Numbered from the stretch's first letter, positions 28,183 to 36,812 are shown. The stretch is DNA of 48,570 bases from an uncultured Vibrio sp. (GCF_947488985.1 NZ_CANLBV010000025.1:1-48570), one strand, 5' to 3'. The notes: generated by a model from the letters alone, not told the origin. Translations and numbers: made by a program.

Positions 28183-29028
28183 TTAAGCGATGCCCAAAAA
28201 TCCATTAACGACCGTAAAATAGATCCACATCCCAGAGATATCAACCACTGAAGCCAACACTGGGCTAACGAGTACAGCAGGGTCAAGCTTGCATAGCCTT
28301 GCGACTATCGGTAGCCCTGCGCCAAGTACCGTTGATATGGTCACCTGGATAAATAGCGCCACCGCAATCGCGAAAGCGATCATATTGATATCATAACCAC
28401 CGGTCGATTGGTTATTACTAAATAATAGAATGCGACCGATCATGACCACAGCAATCGCTAATGCCAAGCAGATAGCGACTCTAAACTCCTTCCAGAGAAC
28501 GCTTACCCATTGGCGTTTTTTCAGCTCACCTGTGGCTAACGCTCTGATCACCAACGTCGCCGCCTGTGTTCCGGTGTTACCACCAGCCGCTGCTATCACC
28601 GGCATGTAAATGGCCAAAAGAACCAATTGGCCGAGAATATTTTCATATTGAGCAATGATAAGCCCAGAAACGATGCCCAATAGTGCTAACGCAATAATCC
28701 AACCGATACGTTGCCTAACGTGGCTGATCACCCCTGTTGAAAGGTAGCCCTGTTGTGGTTCAACCTCCGAATAGATCAGCCCTAATTGGTGCGCTAAATG
28801 CCGAGATCGCTTCTCAAATCCCTGCTCTTCTAGCCCACTAAGTAAAGTCTGAATGGTACTAAGAGAACATTGCCCTAGCACTAACACCGCATCCTCAACG
28901 GGCATACGATTCAAAAGGTTAATTTGTTGCTCACGTCCATATTGCTGAAATGCATTCGATACAGCTTGGATCTCTTGCTCTGAATACAGAGCTTCAATAG
29001 ATAAAAAAGTGTTGTTCATTACCGTCAT
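28183..29028 (-). CDS. MgtE-type Mg2+/divalent-cation transporter without CBS domains
   Basis: A 281-residue protein. Residues 10-85 resemble a short MgtE N domain (NRMPVEDAVLVLGQCS), and the rest is the five-helix MgtE pore. It carries GGNTGTQAATLVIRALATGE and SPVLASVVDISGMWIYF; the Asp of VVDISG matches the ion-binding Asp of Thermus MgtE. The CBS pair that gates classical MgtE (about 450 aa) is absent. I start at the ATG at 29028, 7 nt after GGGAG; seven more codons upstream are open. It is preceded by a leader of about 330 bases with a small ORF (29282-29326), suggesting control at the RNA level in place of CBS gating. Confidence 0.85.
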   Translation of the reverse strand: MTVMNNTFLSIEALYSEQEIQAVSNAFQQYGREQQINLLNRMPVEDAVLVLGQCSLSTIQTLLSGLEEQGFEKRSRHLAHQLGLIYSEVEPQQGYLSTGVISHVRQRIGWIIALALLGIVSGLIIAQYENILGQLVLLAIYMPVIAAAGGNTGTQAATLVIRALATGELKKRQWVSVLWKEFRVAICLALAIAVVMIGRILLFSNNQSTGGYDINMIAFAIAVALFIQVTISTVLGAGLPIVARLCKLDPAVLVSPVLASVVDISGMWIYFTVVNGFLGIA

Positions 29029-29194
29029 GGCGAATCTCCCGATTGGCAAAGGTAACGACCATCAAAACAAATAGCCTATGCTAGTAAACCAAGGGCATAT
29101 AACTCGTACACCAAGAGTAATAACTGATATACCATTAGCAGATAACTAGGCGCATCAAGAGCGAAAAAACGACTGATGTGTCTACTTGTTAGAA

Positions 29195-29240
29195 TCTAGT
29201 GTGTGGAAAAGAATGAGGGATGGGGGGAAAGCAAAGATAC
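29195..29240 (-). promoter_or_regulatory. C-rich, G-poor segment in the MgtE leader (possible Rho loading site)
   Basis: On the minus strand 29240-29195 is pyrimidine-rich, with CTTTCCCCCCATCCCTCATT and few G residues. It lies between the leader ORF and the transporter gene. Such unpaired C-over-G stretches are typical of rut sites. Just upstream, CCTGCC/GGTAGG (29257-29241) can form a small hairpin. Function is inferred. Confidence 0.4.
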
Positions 29241-29266
29241 CCTACCTGAGCGGCAGGACAATAGAT

Positions 29267-29321
29267 CAATACCGAGACAGGTTATTCTTCTCCATTCAAA
29301 CTAGGAGGATGGTCGGTATTG
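29267..29321 (-). promoter_or_regulatory. leader hairpin overlapping the leader ORF
   Basis: In the minus-strand RNA, CAATACCGA (29321-29313) pairs with TCGGTATTG (29275-29267), a perfect 9-bp stem; inner TCC/GGA pairs are possible. The 5' arm covers codons 2-5 of the leader ORF and the 3' arm lies 6 bases after its stop. A ribosome on the ORF would therefore melt or block the stem. Confidence 0.55.
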
Positions 29322-29326
29322 TTCAT
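29282..29326 (-). CDS. leader peptide MNNTDHPPSLNGEE upstream of the MgtE-type transporter
   Basis: A 14-codon ORF with a textbook ribosome binding site: CTGGAG, then six bases (ATTTTT), then ATG. The peptide is acidic and has a Pro-Pro pair: M-N-N-T-D-H-P-P-S-L-N-G-E-E. It lies 253 bases before the transporter start and just after a predicted transcript start near 29359. Enterobacterial mgtL, the leader of the Mg2+ pump gene mgtA, is likewise short with early acidic and Pro codons that make translation sensitive to low Mg2+ and proline. The similarity is in design, not in sequence. Coding use is supported by the binding site and context only. Confidence 0.55.
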   Translation of the reverse strand: MNNTDHPPSLNGEE

Positions 29327-29343
29327 AAAAATCTCCAGAATTA

Positions 29344-29358
29344 CTGTCAATTTGACAG
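29344..29358. promoter_or_regulatory. palindrome at the predicted start of the MgtE leader transcript
   Basis: CTGTCAA-T-TTGACAG is a perfect 7-base inverted repeat. It begins one base after the predicted transcript start, so it could be a repressor operator. In RNA it could instead form a CUGUC/GACAG hairpin with a 5-base loop. A further half-site CTGTCAAT lies at 29403-29410. Confidence 0.45.
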
Positions 29359-29365
29359 CGCGCAT

Positions 29366-29374
29366 AGTGTAGCA
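29366..29374 (-). promoter_or_regulatory. extended -10 promoter of the leader ORF/MgtE unit
   Basis: On the minus strand TGC-TACACT (29374-29366) is an extended -10 element; the -35 region (CGAAAC) is poor. The predicted start is near 29359. Confidence 0.4.
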
Positions 29375-29431
29375 ATAGGCGTATCAAAGTTTCGTCAACT
29401 TTCTGTCAATAGTCCTTTTTTAGGGGAGGCA

Positions 29432-29460
29432 ATAAAAAGGCATCCGTGGATGCCTTTTCG
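29432..29460 (-). terminator. terminator of tyrS
   Basis: AAAAGGCATCC pairs with GGATGCCTTTT (11 bp with only GT between, so the top pairs open). On the minus strand it is followed by a T-run, 34 bases after the tyrS stop. Confidence 0.8.
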
Positions 29461-29493
29461 TGTCGCGATCAAATTTTCATGTATCGTTAGAAA

Positions 29494-30681
29494 TTATTTA
29501 ATCGTAATACGAGCAAATTTACGCTTACCGACTTGGTAAACCGCAGTACCTGCTTCTGGTACGAATTTACTGTCTGCAATTTTTTCGCCTTCAAGCTTAG
29601 CCGCGCCTTGCTTGATCATACGCATTGCATCAGAAGTTGAGTTTACTAGACCCGCTTCTTTTAGAACGTTGGCAATTGGCAGACCTGCTTCGAATTCGAA
29701 TTCAGGCATTTCATCAGGCACTTGGTTCTTAGCAAAACGATTAACGAACTCTTGCTCCGCTGCTTCAGCATCTGCTTCACTATGGAAACGAGCAATGATC
29801 TCTTTAGCAAGCAGTACTTTAACGTCACGTGGGTTCTTACCTGCATCAACGCCAGCTTTCAGTTCCGCAACTTCTTCAAGAGGACGGAAAGACAGCAGCT
29901 CGTAGTAGCTCCACATTAGCTCGTCAGAGATAGACATGATCTTACCAAACATCTCGCTTGGTGCTTCGCTGATACCGATGTAGTTGTGCGCAGACTTAGA
30001 CATTTTCTTAACGCCGTCTAGACCAACAAGTAGTGGCATCATTAGTACCGCTTGTGGTTTTTGACCTGCTGCTTTTTGCAGTTCACGCCCCATTAGCAGG
30101 TTAAACTTCTGGTCAGTACCGCCAAGCTCAACGTCACTCTCTAGTGCAACAGAGTCGTGACCTTGTAGAAGTGGGTACATGAATTCGTGGATTGCGATCG
30201 GTTGACCACCAGCATAACGCTTTTTGAAATCATCACGCTCCAGCATACGAGCAACAGTTTGGTTAGAAGCAAGACGAATCATGCCTTCAGCGCCAAGCTC
30301 AGATAGCCACTCAGAGTTGAAACGAATTTTCGTTTTTGCAGGATCTAGAATTTTGAATACTTGCTCTTTGTAAGTTTCCGCATTCTTCAATACGTCTTCA
30401 CGGCTTAGCGGTGGACGTGTTGAGTTTTTACCTGACGGATCACCAACCATTGCGGTGAAATCACCGATAAGGAATGTCACTTCATGACCAAGCTCTTGGA
30501 AAGCACGAAGCTTGTTGAAGATAACCGTATGGCCTAGGTGGATATCTGGAGCGGTTGGATCGGCACCCAGCTTAATGCGTAAAGGACGACCTTCTTTTAG
30601 TTTCGCAACCAGTTCGTCTTCTGGAATCAGTTCTTCTACGCCACGTTTGATCTCGGCTAGTGCAGCTTCAATACTCGCCAT
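29494..30681 (-). CDS. tyrS: tyrosyl-tRNA synthetase
   Basis: A 395-residue class I synthetase. The HIGH-type motif is HLGH at 48-51 ([10 protein letters not shown]) and KMSKS is at 226-230. An S4 RNA-binding domain ends the protein ([19 protein letters not shown]...RKFARITIK). It belongs to the shorter bacterial TyrS type; the longer E. coli-type enzyme has about 424 residues. It is divergent from the M23 peptidase gene, as in V. cholerae (VC0631/VC0630). A candidate promoter (TTCAAG, 16 bases, TATATT) lies upstream on the minus strand. Confidence 0.97.
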   Translation of the reverse strand: MASIEAALAEIKRGVEELIPEDELVAKLKEGRPLRIKLGADPTAPDIHLGHTVIFNKLRAFQELGHEVTFLIGDFTAMVGDPSGKNSTRPPLSREDVLKNAETYKEQVFKILDPAKTKIRFNSEWLSELGAEGMIRLASNQTVARMLERDDFKKRYAGGQPIAIHEFMYPLLQGHDSVALESDVELGGTDQKFNLLMGRELQKAAGQKPQAVLMMPLLVGLDGVKKMSKSAHNYIGISEAPSEMFGKIMSISDELMWSYYELLSFRPLEEVAELKAGVDAGKNPRDVKVLLAKEIIARFHSEADAEAAEQEFVNRFAKNQVPDEMPEFEFEAGLPIANVLKEAGLVNSTSDAMRMIKQGAAKLEGEKIADSKFVPEAGTAVYQVGKRKFARITIK

Positions 30682-30810
30682 TCTTGTTCACTCCCACAGA
30701 TTTGGCAAAAATATAATAATTACACATCTTACTTGAATAGCGATGTATTTTGAAACCAGTTACACTATTCCGTCGTCTATTTTCTCAATATTTACTATAC
30801 GAACTGGAAC

Positions 30811-32100
30811 ATGTTGTCTATTTTTGCACGCCTTCCTATATTGCATCGGGCCTTTATTGCATTTTTTAGTGCTGTAATTTTCATTGCGATTTTCTTACTG
30901 CCCGACGTTAACAGCTTGCGTAGCGATACGGACGCTCTGGTGGTCGGAAAGCACTACCCGCTATCTATCGACGCCTCTGCACTGCTTAATTCAGGTGACA
31001 TACTGCCGATTGCGGTCCTCAATTGGGAGGAATACACCGTTCGCTCTGGCGAGAGTACATCTGTTTTATTCGAACGTATTGGCCTGTCATACCGCCTGCT
31101 GCTGAAACTTCTCAATACCAATGACGACATTGAGAAACAGCTATCGAATCTAAGGCCTGGCGATGTATTGCAGTTCGGCTTTGATGAAAACAATGACCTG
31201 ATTCAATTAAAGCGACGACTGAATGCCTTTGAAAGCTTTAAGATCACGAAATCGGGCGATGCTTTCACTTCCAGTTTTGACAAAAAAGAAGTCGCCTACC
31301 AATACAATTATGCCGAAGCTAGCATCACGTCTAATTTCTGGAACGCAGGTGTGGGTGCAGGACTGACCGCCAACCAAATTATGGAACTAGCCGGAATTTT
31401 TGGTTGGGATATAGACTTTGCATTAGATATTCGTAGCAACGACAGCTTTAAGATCTTGTACCAAGAACAAGTCGTTGAGGGAGAGGTGATTGGTCGCGGT
31501 AAGATTATGGCGGCCGTGTTTAAAAACCAAGGCGATACCTTTACAGCAGTATTAGATGATAAAAGCGGTAACTACTACGACGAAAATGGCCGTGCAATGA
31601 AGAAAGCCTTCTTGCGCTCACCGATTGATTTCCGTCGGGTTACATCGAACTTCAACCCAAATAGAAAACACCCAGTAACAGGCAAGGTTCGCGCTCACCG
31701 AGGAACCGACTACGCAGCGCCAGTTGGCACTCCTATCTGGGCTGCAGGCGATGGTATCGTTCAAAAATCTGGCTACAACCAATTCAACGGCAACTACGTA
31801 TTCATTCGACACAGCGGCATCTACATCACCAAGTACCTGCATATGACGAAACGTATGGTAAAAACCGGACAACGCGTAAAGCAGGGCCAAACCATTGGTA
31901 CTTTGGGAGGAACGGGGCGCGTGACTGGGCCACACTTGCACTATGAATTTTTGGTAAACGGTGTGCATAAAAATCCACGCACCGTAAAGTTACCTCAATC
32001 CAAATCATTAACGGGCAAAGCGAAAGCCACCTTCATTGCTAATTCAGAGATTCGACTTAAAAATCTAGAGCGATACGGTCAGTTACTCGCGACCAATTAG
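30811..32100 (+). CDS. shyC: M23 DD-endopeptidase of peptidoglycan (ShyC-like)
   Basis: A 429-residue inner-membrane-anchored periplasmic enzyme. One N-terminal membrane segment (residues 13-30) is followed by a LysM/OapA-like domain (YTVRSGESTSVLFERIGLSY) and a linker domain. The LytM/M23 catalytic domain keeps all zinc ligands: His296 and Asp300 in HRGTDY, and His375/His377 in GPHLHYEF. It cuts peptide cross-links to allow wall growth. Its position next to tyrS matches V. cholerae VC0630 (ShyC); the product is certain, the symbol rests on synteny recalled from memory. Confidence 0.9.
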   Translation: MLSIFARLPILHRAFIAFFSAVIFIAIFLLPDVNSLRSDTDALVVGKHYPLSIDASALLNSGDILPIAVLNWEEYTVRSGESTSVLFERIGLSYRLLLKLLNTNDDIEKQLSNLRPGDVLQFGFDENNDLIQLKRRLNAFESFKITKSGDAFTSSFDKKEVAYQYNYAEASITSNFWNAGVGAGLTANQIMELAGIFGWDIDFALDIRSNDSFKILYQEQVVEGEVIGRGKIMAAVFKNQGDTFTAVLDDKSGNYYDENGRAMKKAFLRSPIDFRRVTSNFNPNRKHPVTGKVRAHRGTDYAAPVGTPIWAAGDGIVQKSGYNQFNGNYVFIRHSGIYITKYLHMTKRMVKTGQRVKQGQTIGTLGGTGRVTGPHLHYEFLVNGVHKNPRTVKLPQSKSLTGKAKATFIANSEIRLKNLERYGQLLATN

Positions 32101-32145
32101 CTTAAAAGATCGATGACATGAACTGAAGAGCCGCATAAACCAACA

Positions 32146-32187
32146 AAAGAACAATATAAAACGACTAAAGAGCAATATAAAACCATG
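32146..32187 (+). repeat. two 21-base tandem repeats after the M23 gene
   Basis: Units 32146-32166 and 32167-32187 share AAAGA-R-CAATATAAAAC and differ in only a few bases. A third partial copy starts at 32188 (AAAGAGCA) and forms the 5' arm of the terminator that follows. Confidence 0.7.
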
Positions 32188-32217
32188 AAAGAGCACCTGC
32201 CAAGGCGCTCTTTTTAT
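32188..32217 (+). terminator. terminator of the M23 gene
   Basis: AAAGAGC pairs with GCTCTTT, and inner CCT with AGG, with one A/C mismatch between and loop GCCA. A T-run follows. Confidence 0.8.
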
Positions 32218-32344
32218 TGCTGTCGAATCTATGTTCTCTGTTCACTCTTGTTTACCACTAGTTATTGCTTACTGATAAAATTATTTAGACTTACCGCTAA
32301 CCATTTTCTACCAGCAATCATGATTTAACGTTAACCGTTATCTA

Positions 32345-35300
32345 TTACTCACCCTCGTTGCTTTGCTCAATCTTGGGCCTCTTGTCTCGGCCTAATATTA
32401 ACAGACAAGGCGTCAGTACCAAGGTCAACACCGTCGCAAACGCTAAGCCTCCCGCTATCGCTGTCGCCAACTGTGACCACCACTGAGTACTCGGAGCTCC
32501 AAACTCTATCTTTTGATTGATCAAGTCGACATTCATTTCGAGCACCATTGGCATCAAGCCTAAAATGGTGGTGACCGTTGTCAGCATCACGGGTCTTAAA
32601 CGCTGAACGCCGGTTCTTAAAATGGCGTCGCGCTTATCCAAGCCACGTTTGATCAACTGGTTATAGGTATCAATCAATACAATATTGTTGTTCACCACTA
32701 TCCCCGCCAATGCAATCACTCCAATACCGGACATCACAATGCCAAATGGACGCTGAAAGATAAGTAAACCTGCAAACACACCCACCGTAGAAAACAGCAC
32801 TGCACTCAAAATCAGAAACGCTTGATAGAAGCTATTAAACTGAGTGATTAGGATCAAAGCCATCACTGCCAGCGCAACCAAGAAAGCACTTTGTAAGAAA
32901 GCTGACGAGTTTTGTTGTTCTTCGTTTTGGCCACGGATACGAAACTCGACGCCATTCGGTAGGCCTAGCTCACTCAGTGACTGCTCAACCTTTGGCAGTT
33001 CAAGCGCAAGGTTATAGCCCTCTTTGATATCGGCCATAATGTTGATGACACGTTTACCATCCAAACGCTTAATGGTGTCCTGCTTATGATCTGGCACTAT
33101 CTGGGCAAAGTTGGTGATCGGTACTAAACCCGTGGATGTTTTGACTCGCAATTGATCAAAGCGCCCGATATCCCTTTTATCATTAGGATAACGCACCAAG
33201 ATATCAACCTCTTCTGAAGAATCATCAGGCAGGTAATCACCAATCTTGAGGCCATTGGTAATGAATTGCACGGTATTGCCGACCAAGGTCGCATCAGCAG
33301 CGAAGCGCGCGGCATCATCTCGGCGAATATCCACCTTCCAATCAATACCACCTTTAGTCGCAGTATCGCTAATATTGGTGAATGCTTGATTACCATCTGC
33401 CCAATTCCTAACCATCTTTGCTGCCTGATTAAGCCGCTCTGGGGTTGTCGCTGACAGCTCAATCACTAAGTCATTCTCAACTGGGGGGCCAGCGCTTGGG
33501 AACTTGTATTCAATCTCAACCCCGGCGTATTGATCGGTTTGCGCTTTTAACTCACCGATAATCTCTCTGACACTGCGGCGATATTGCCAATCGACCGGAG
33601 TAATTGAGATCAAACCAATCTGATCATCACCACCAGTACGAGTATAAACATTGTCAAACTCATCATGATTGAGCATCATGAGTTCTATATCACGCATGAT
33701 GTCGTCTTTTTCTTCAATTGACAGATCACCATGAGAACGCACTTTGACATTAAAATATGCAGGATCGACCTCTGGAAAAAACTCCGCCCCGAGGCCTGCT
33801 TTAGAATAAGCCAAACCCACGGCGATAGAGAGTAATATGGCACTGAAAAGCATCTTAAAAGGGTGTTTAATTGCCACCGCTAACGTATGGTAATACGCCT
33901 TGGTTAAGCCTGTTGCTTGTGAGAAATCGCCATTATGCTGTGCCACCATTCGAGCTTGGCTTTGCGGTGATACCAACTGAGGTTTGCCGATCAAGCCACC
34001 CAACACGGGGACAAAAAGCAGCGCCATGACCAACGAAGCAGTTAAGGTCGCAATCAAGGTCAGAGGCAGGTATTTCATGAATTCGCCCGTAACATCCGGC
34101 CAAAACAATAACGGAGCAAACGCCGCTAACGTGGTCGCAGTTGACGCAGTGATTGGCCATGCCATGCGCTTTGCGGCATCTCGATAGGCCTCTTTTCGTC
34201 CCTCACCTTCTTGCATTCGCCTATCGGCAAACTCAGTGACCACAATCGCGCCATCAACCAACATTCCCACCGCCATGATCAGTGAAAATAGCACTACGAT
34301 GTTGACGGTTAACCCAAACACTGACAGCACCAGCAAACCTGTCAGGAAAGAGCCGGGGATCGAGATACCGACCAACAACGCAGTACGCACACCTAAAACC
34401 GCGATAATAACAATCACCACTAAAATGATGGCGGATAAGATGTTGTTTTGCAGATCGTTGAGCATGCTCTTAACGTTTTTAGAGTCATCCTTAGTGTATT
34501 TGACCAGCAGGTTACTGGGCCATTGTGCCTGCTTTTGAGCGCCCTCTATCACGGCTTTGACTAGCTCTACGGTTTCAATGATGTTTTCACCCGCGCGCTT
34601 TTTTATGTCTAACACCACCGCTGATTGGCCATCTAAACGCGCAAAACTCTCGGGGTCTCGAAACGCCCGACGCACCGTAGCAACATCGCCAAAGGTCACC
34701 ACCTGCTTGCCATCGACTTTGATCGGCAGCTCAAGGACATCTTTTAACGAGTTGAAAACCGAAGGGACTTTAACCGAGAAGCGCCCATAACCCGTATCAA
34801 CAAAACCGGCCGCGACCACCCTATTGTTCAACGCGATCAGGTTGTAAATATCGGCTTGATCTAGGCTGTAGCTCTCCATCAATAACGGATCAACGATGAT
34901 TTCAACGATCTCATCACGATCGCCGGCGATATCAACCTCTAGAATTTGACGGTAACTTTCCAGTTTATCCCCCAACTCTCGGGCAATTTGCACGATAGTG
35001 CGTTCCGGGACGGTGCCAAACAGAACCACCGACAATACCGGCTGCTCCGAGGCAAGAGTCACTTCATTGACCGTAGGTTCATCACTGTCTTCCGGCAACT
35101 TAGGCTTGGCAAGATCAACCGCGTCACGAACATCGGCCATCGCTTTGCCGAGATCGACCCCTACATTAAATTCCAACACAACAGAGGCGTGGCCTTCTGC
35201 TGCGGTTGCTGTCATCTCTTTTACGCCTTCAATCGACCTAAGCTCTTGTTCTATCGGACGAACCAATAAGCGTTCGGCATCGGCTGGCGAGATCCCTTGG

Positions 35301-35455
35301 TGTCCGACAGAAACATAGATGATCGGGATGGTAATATCGGGACTCGATTCCTTAGGGATGGTCAGATAAGTCACGACACCAGCGACAAGGATCAGCGCTA
35401 ACAAAGAGAGCATTGTTCGAGCACGAGACAAGGCAGCATCAATCATTGAATACAT
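32345..35455 (-). CDS. RND-family efflux pump inner-membrane subunit
   Basis: A 1036-residue AcrB/HAE1-type proton-driven exporter. The N-terminal segment MLSLLALILVAGVVTYLTIP is the first of 12 membrane helices. Two large periplasmic loops follow helices 1 and 7. The helix-4 proton-relay region is VGMLVDGAIVVTEFADRRMQ. It overlaps no other gene and lies 10 bases after its membrane-fusion partner, with no outer-membrane channel gene nearby, so it probably uses TolC. From its place between the tyrS-side M23 gene and erpA it corresponds to one of the V. cholerae Vex pumps, probably VexLM. Substrates cannot be read from sequence. Confidence 0.93.
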   Translation of the reverse strand: MYSMIDAALSRARTMLSLLALILVAGVVTYLTIPKESSPDITIPIIYVSVGHQGISPADAERLLVRPIEQELRSIEGVKEMTATAAEGHASVVLEFNVGVDLGKAMADVRDAVDLAKPKLPEDSDEPTVNEVTLASEQPVLSVVLFGTVPERTIVQIARELGDKLESYRQILEVDIAGDRDEIVEIIVDPLLMESYSLDQADIYNLIALNNRVVAAGFVDTGYGRFSVKVPSVFNSLKDVLELPIKVDGKQVVTFGDVATVRRAFRDPESFARLDGQSAVVLDIKKRAGENIIETVELVKAVIEGAQKQAQWPSNLLVKYTKDDSKNVKSMLNDLQNNILSAIILVVIVIIAVLGVRTALLVGISIPGSFLTGLLVLSVFGLTVNIVVLFSLIMAVGMLVDGAIVVTEFADRRMQEGEGRKEAYRDAAKRMAWPITASTATTLAAFAPLLFWPDVTGEFMKYLPLTLIATLTASLVMALLFVPVLGGLIGKPQLVSPQSQARMVAQHNGDFSQATGLTKAYYHTLAVAIKHPFKMLFSAILLSIAVGLAYSKAGLGAEFFPEVDPAYFNVKVRSHGDLSIEEKDDIMRDIELMMLNHDEFDNVYTRTGGDDQIGLISITPVDWQYRRSVREIIGELKAQTDQYAGVEIEYKFPSAGPPVENDLVIELSATTPERLNQAAKMVRNWADGNQAFTNISDTATKGGIDWKVDIRRDDAARFAADATLVGNTVQFITNGLKIGDYLPDDSSEEVDILVRYPNDKRDIGRFDQLRVKTSTGLVPITNFAQIVPDHKQDTIKRLDGKRVINIMADIKEGYNLALELPKVEQSLSELGLPNGVEFRIRGQNEEQQNSSAFLQSAFLVALAVMALILITQFNSFYQAFLILSAVLFSTVGVFAGLLIFQRPFGIVMSGIGVIALAGIVVNNNIVLIDTYNQLIKRGLDKRDAILRTGVQRLRPVMLTTVTTILGLMPMVLEMNVDLINQKIEFGAPSTQWWSQLATAIAGGLAFATVLTLVLTPCLLILGRDKRPKIEQSNEGE

Positions 35456-35465
35456 TGGCTACCTC

Positions 35466-36590
35466 CTACTCAGCTGTGATATTGGAAGGTTTTGCACCTT
35501 GCTCAACAGCGATCACAGAATCCCCGTCCCGCACAAACCCTTGACCCACCGTGATAATATCAACGTGTTGGCCTAGCCCTGTCAGCCATACGCCATCTCG
35601 CTCGGCTTTCACCAGTTGAATAGCGACAAATTTCACTCTTGGTGAGCCATCAGTAAAGACTAAAATTTTAACCCCAAGGTTACCGGCTTCATCCAATGCC
35701 AACATGGCTGGTGTCACCTTAACCGCGTCTCTTGTCTCTAGGTTGAGCTTAACTTCGGCACTGACACCGGCAGGCAGTAAGCCGTCGGAGTTATCGATTT
35801 CAATCTCGATTGGAAAGGTATTAGTAGAGGCAGAAGATATTCGAGAAACATAACGCAGGCGACCTTCAACTTCTTCTCTTGCTAACAAACGAACCACAGC
35901 GGACTGATCAACGAACAGATGCTGAATATGGCGCTCACTCACGTCGGCCTCGATGACCAGAGGATCGAGATCAATCAAGCCTGCGACCGGATCGCCAACG
36001 CCAACGAAGTCACCAAGCTCCACCATTAAGTCTTGAACCACCCCTGAGAACGGCGCGGTGATCAGTGTGTTCTTCAAAGCCAATTCGGCATTGCGCTGCA
36101 TGGCTTTTGCTTCCGTTAACAACGCCTCTGCGGTGGTATAAGCAATCTCCCCTTGCAGCCCTCTTTGCTTCAATGACTGTGCCGCCTTAAACTCTTTCTG
36201 TTTCAAACGATACAGAGCCGAAGCACGCTCAAACTGGATCTCTAGATCCCCCTTATCGATCTGGGCAATGGCCTGCCCTGCCTTTACCGTATCGCCTTTA
36301 GCAACGTTCAATCGGACAATCTTACCCGCGACTTCCGCCCCTAAACGAGCATGCCTATCGGGCGCGGTTTGGCCATAGAGATCAATGGTTTTAAAGGTCG
36401 GTGATGAGGTGAAGGTTTGGAAGGAAACCTTAGCCAACGGGGTTTCAGTCGCTTTTTTTTCAGGCGACTCTTGCGCTTGCCCCGCCCCTAGACCTAGCCA
36501 GATAGACAGCAGCATCACTAAAATCAAAGAAACCAACCACGGCTGCTGCAACTTCTTAAACAGTGGTGAGCGAGAAAATAGAGTGGGCAT
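35466..36590 (-). CDS. RND efflux periplasmic adaptor (membrane fusion protein)
   Basis: A 374-residue HlyD/AcrA-type adaptor. An N-terminal anchor or signal (PWLVSLILVMLLSIWLGLG) is followed by the split biotinyl-lipoyl halves (IDLYGQTAPDRHARLGAEVA; TLITAPFSGVVQDLMVELGD) around a coiled-coil hairpin (about 125-190), then a beta-barrel domain. I start at the ATG at 36590, preceded by AAAAGGA at 6 bases; the frame runs 11 codons further upstream. It is the first gene of the pump operon. Two palindromes upstream are possible operators. Confidence 0.92.
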   Translation of the reverse strand: MPTLFSRSPLFKKLQQPWLVSLILVMLLSIWLGLGAGQAQESPEKKATETPLAKVSFQTFTSSPTFKTIDLYGQTAPDRHARLGAEVAGKIVRLNVAKGDTVKAGQAIAQIDKGDLEIQFERASALYRLKQKEFKAAQSLKQRGLQGEIAYTTAEALLTEAKAMQRNAELALKNTLITAPFSGVVQDLMVELGDFVGVGDPVAGLIDLDPLVIEADVSERHIQHLFVDQSAVVRLLAREEVEGRLRYVSRISSASTNTFPIEIEIDNSDGLLPAGVSAEVKLNLETRDAVKVTPAMLALDEAGNLGVKILVFTDGSPRVKFVAIQLVKAERDGVWLTGLGQHVDIITVGQGFVRDGDSVIAVEQGAKPSNITAE

Positions 36591-36609
36591 AACAAATCCT
36601 TTTGTCTGA

Positions 36610-36624
36610 TGTGACGAAGTCACA
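36610..36624. promoter_or_regulatory. palindrome before the RND operon
   Basis: TGTGAC-GAA-GTCACA is a perfect inverted repeat 20 bases before the adaptor ATG. It resembles a CRP site, but the spacing between TGTGA and TCACA is 5 rather than 6, so a TetR-type or other repressor is as likely. Confidence 0.4.
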
Positions 36625-36686
36625 CAAATGGGCTGAATACAGTAGGTGCCATTTCCTTATGCACAGAGACAACCTTAACAGACCAG

Positions 36687-36705
36687 CGTCCAACGATGTT
36701 AGACG
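36687..36705. promoter_or_regulatory. second palindrome upstream of the RND operon
   Basis: CGTC-C-AAC-GAT-GTT-A-GACG is an inverted repeat with one mismatched pair, about 100 bases upstream of the adaptor start. It may be an operator; no regulator gene is adjacent. Confidence 0.35.
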
Positions 36706-36782
36706 TTAGCGACAGTTTGAAAATTTCGTTTCACAAAAAGCGGTTTACATTTAAAAGCAATAACTTAGCTAACACTAAAAAC

Positions 36783-36812
36783 AAAAATGCCGAACAGTAA
36801 GTTCGGCATTGA
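36783..36812 (-). terminator. terminator of erpA
   Basis: AATGCCGAAC pairs with GTTCGGCATT (10 bp, 5-base loop) and is followed on the minus strand by a T-run, 32 bases after the erpA stop. Confidence 0.85.

Noticed and set aside
29186..29539. A 117-codon plus-strand open frame between the MgtE-type gene and tyrS
   Set aside because: It has no ribosome binding site, its peptide resembles no family, it runs through the tyrS terminator into the tyrS 3' end, and it is antisense to the better supported leader.
36610..36624. Reading TGTGACGAAGTCACA as a CRP site
   Set aside because: The spacer between TGTGA and TCACA is 5 rather than 6 bases, so I list it as an unassigned palindrome only.
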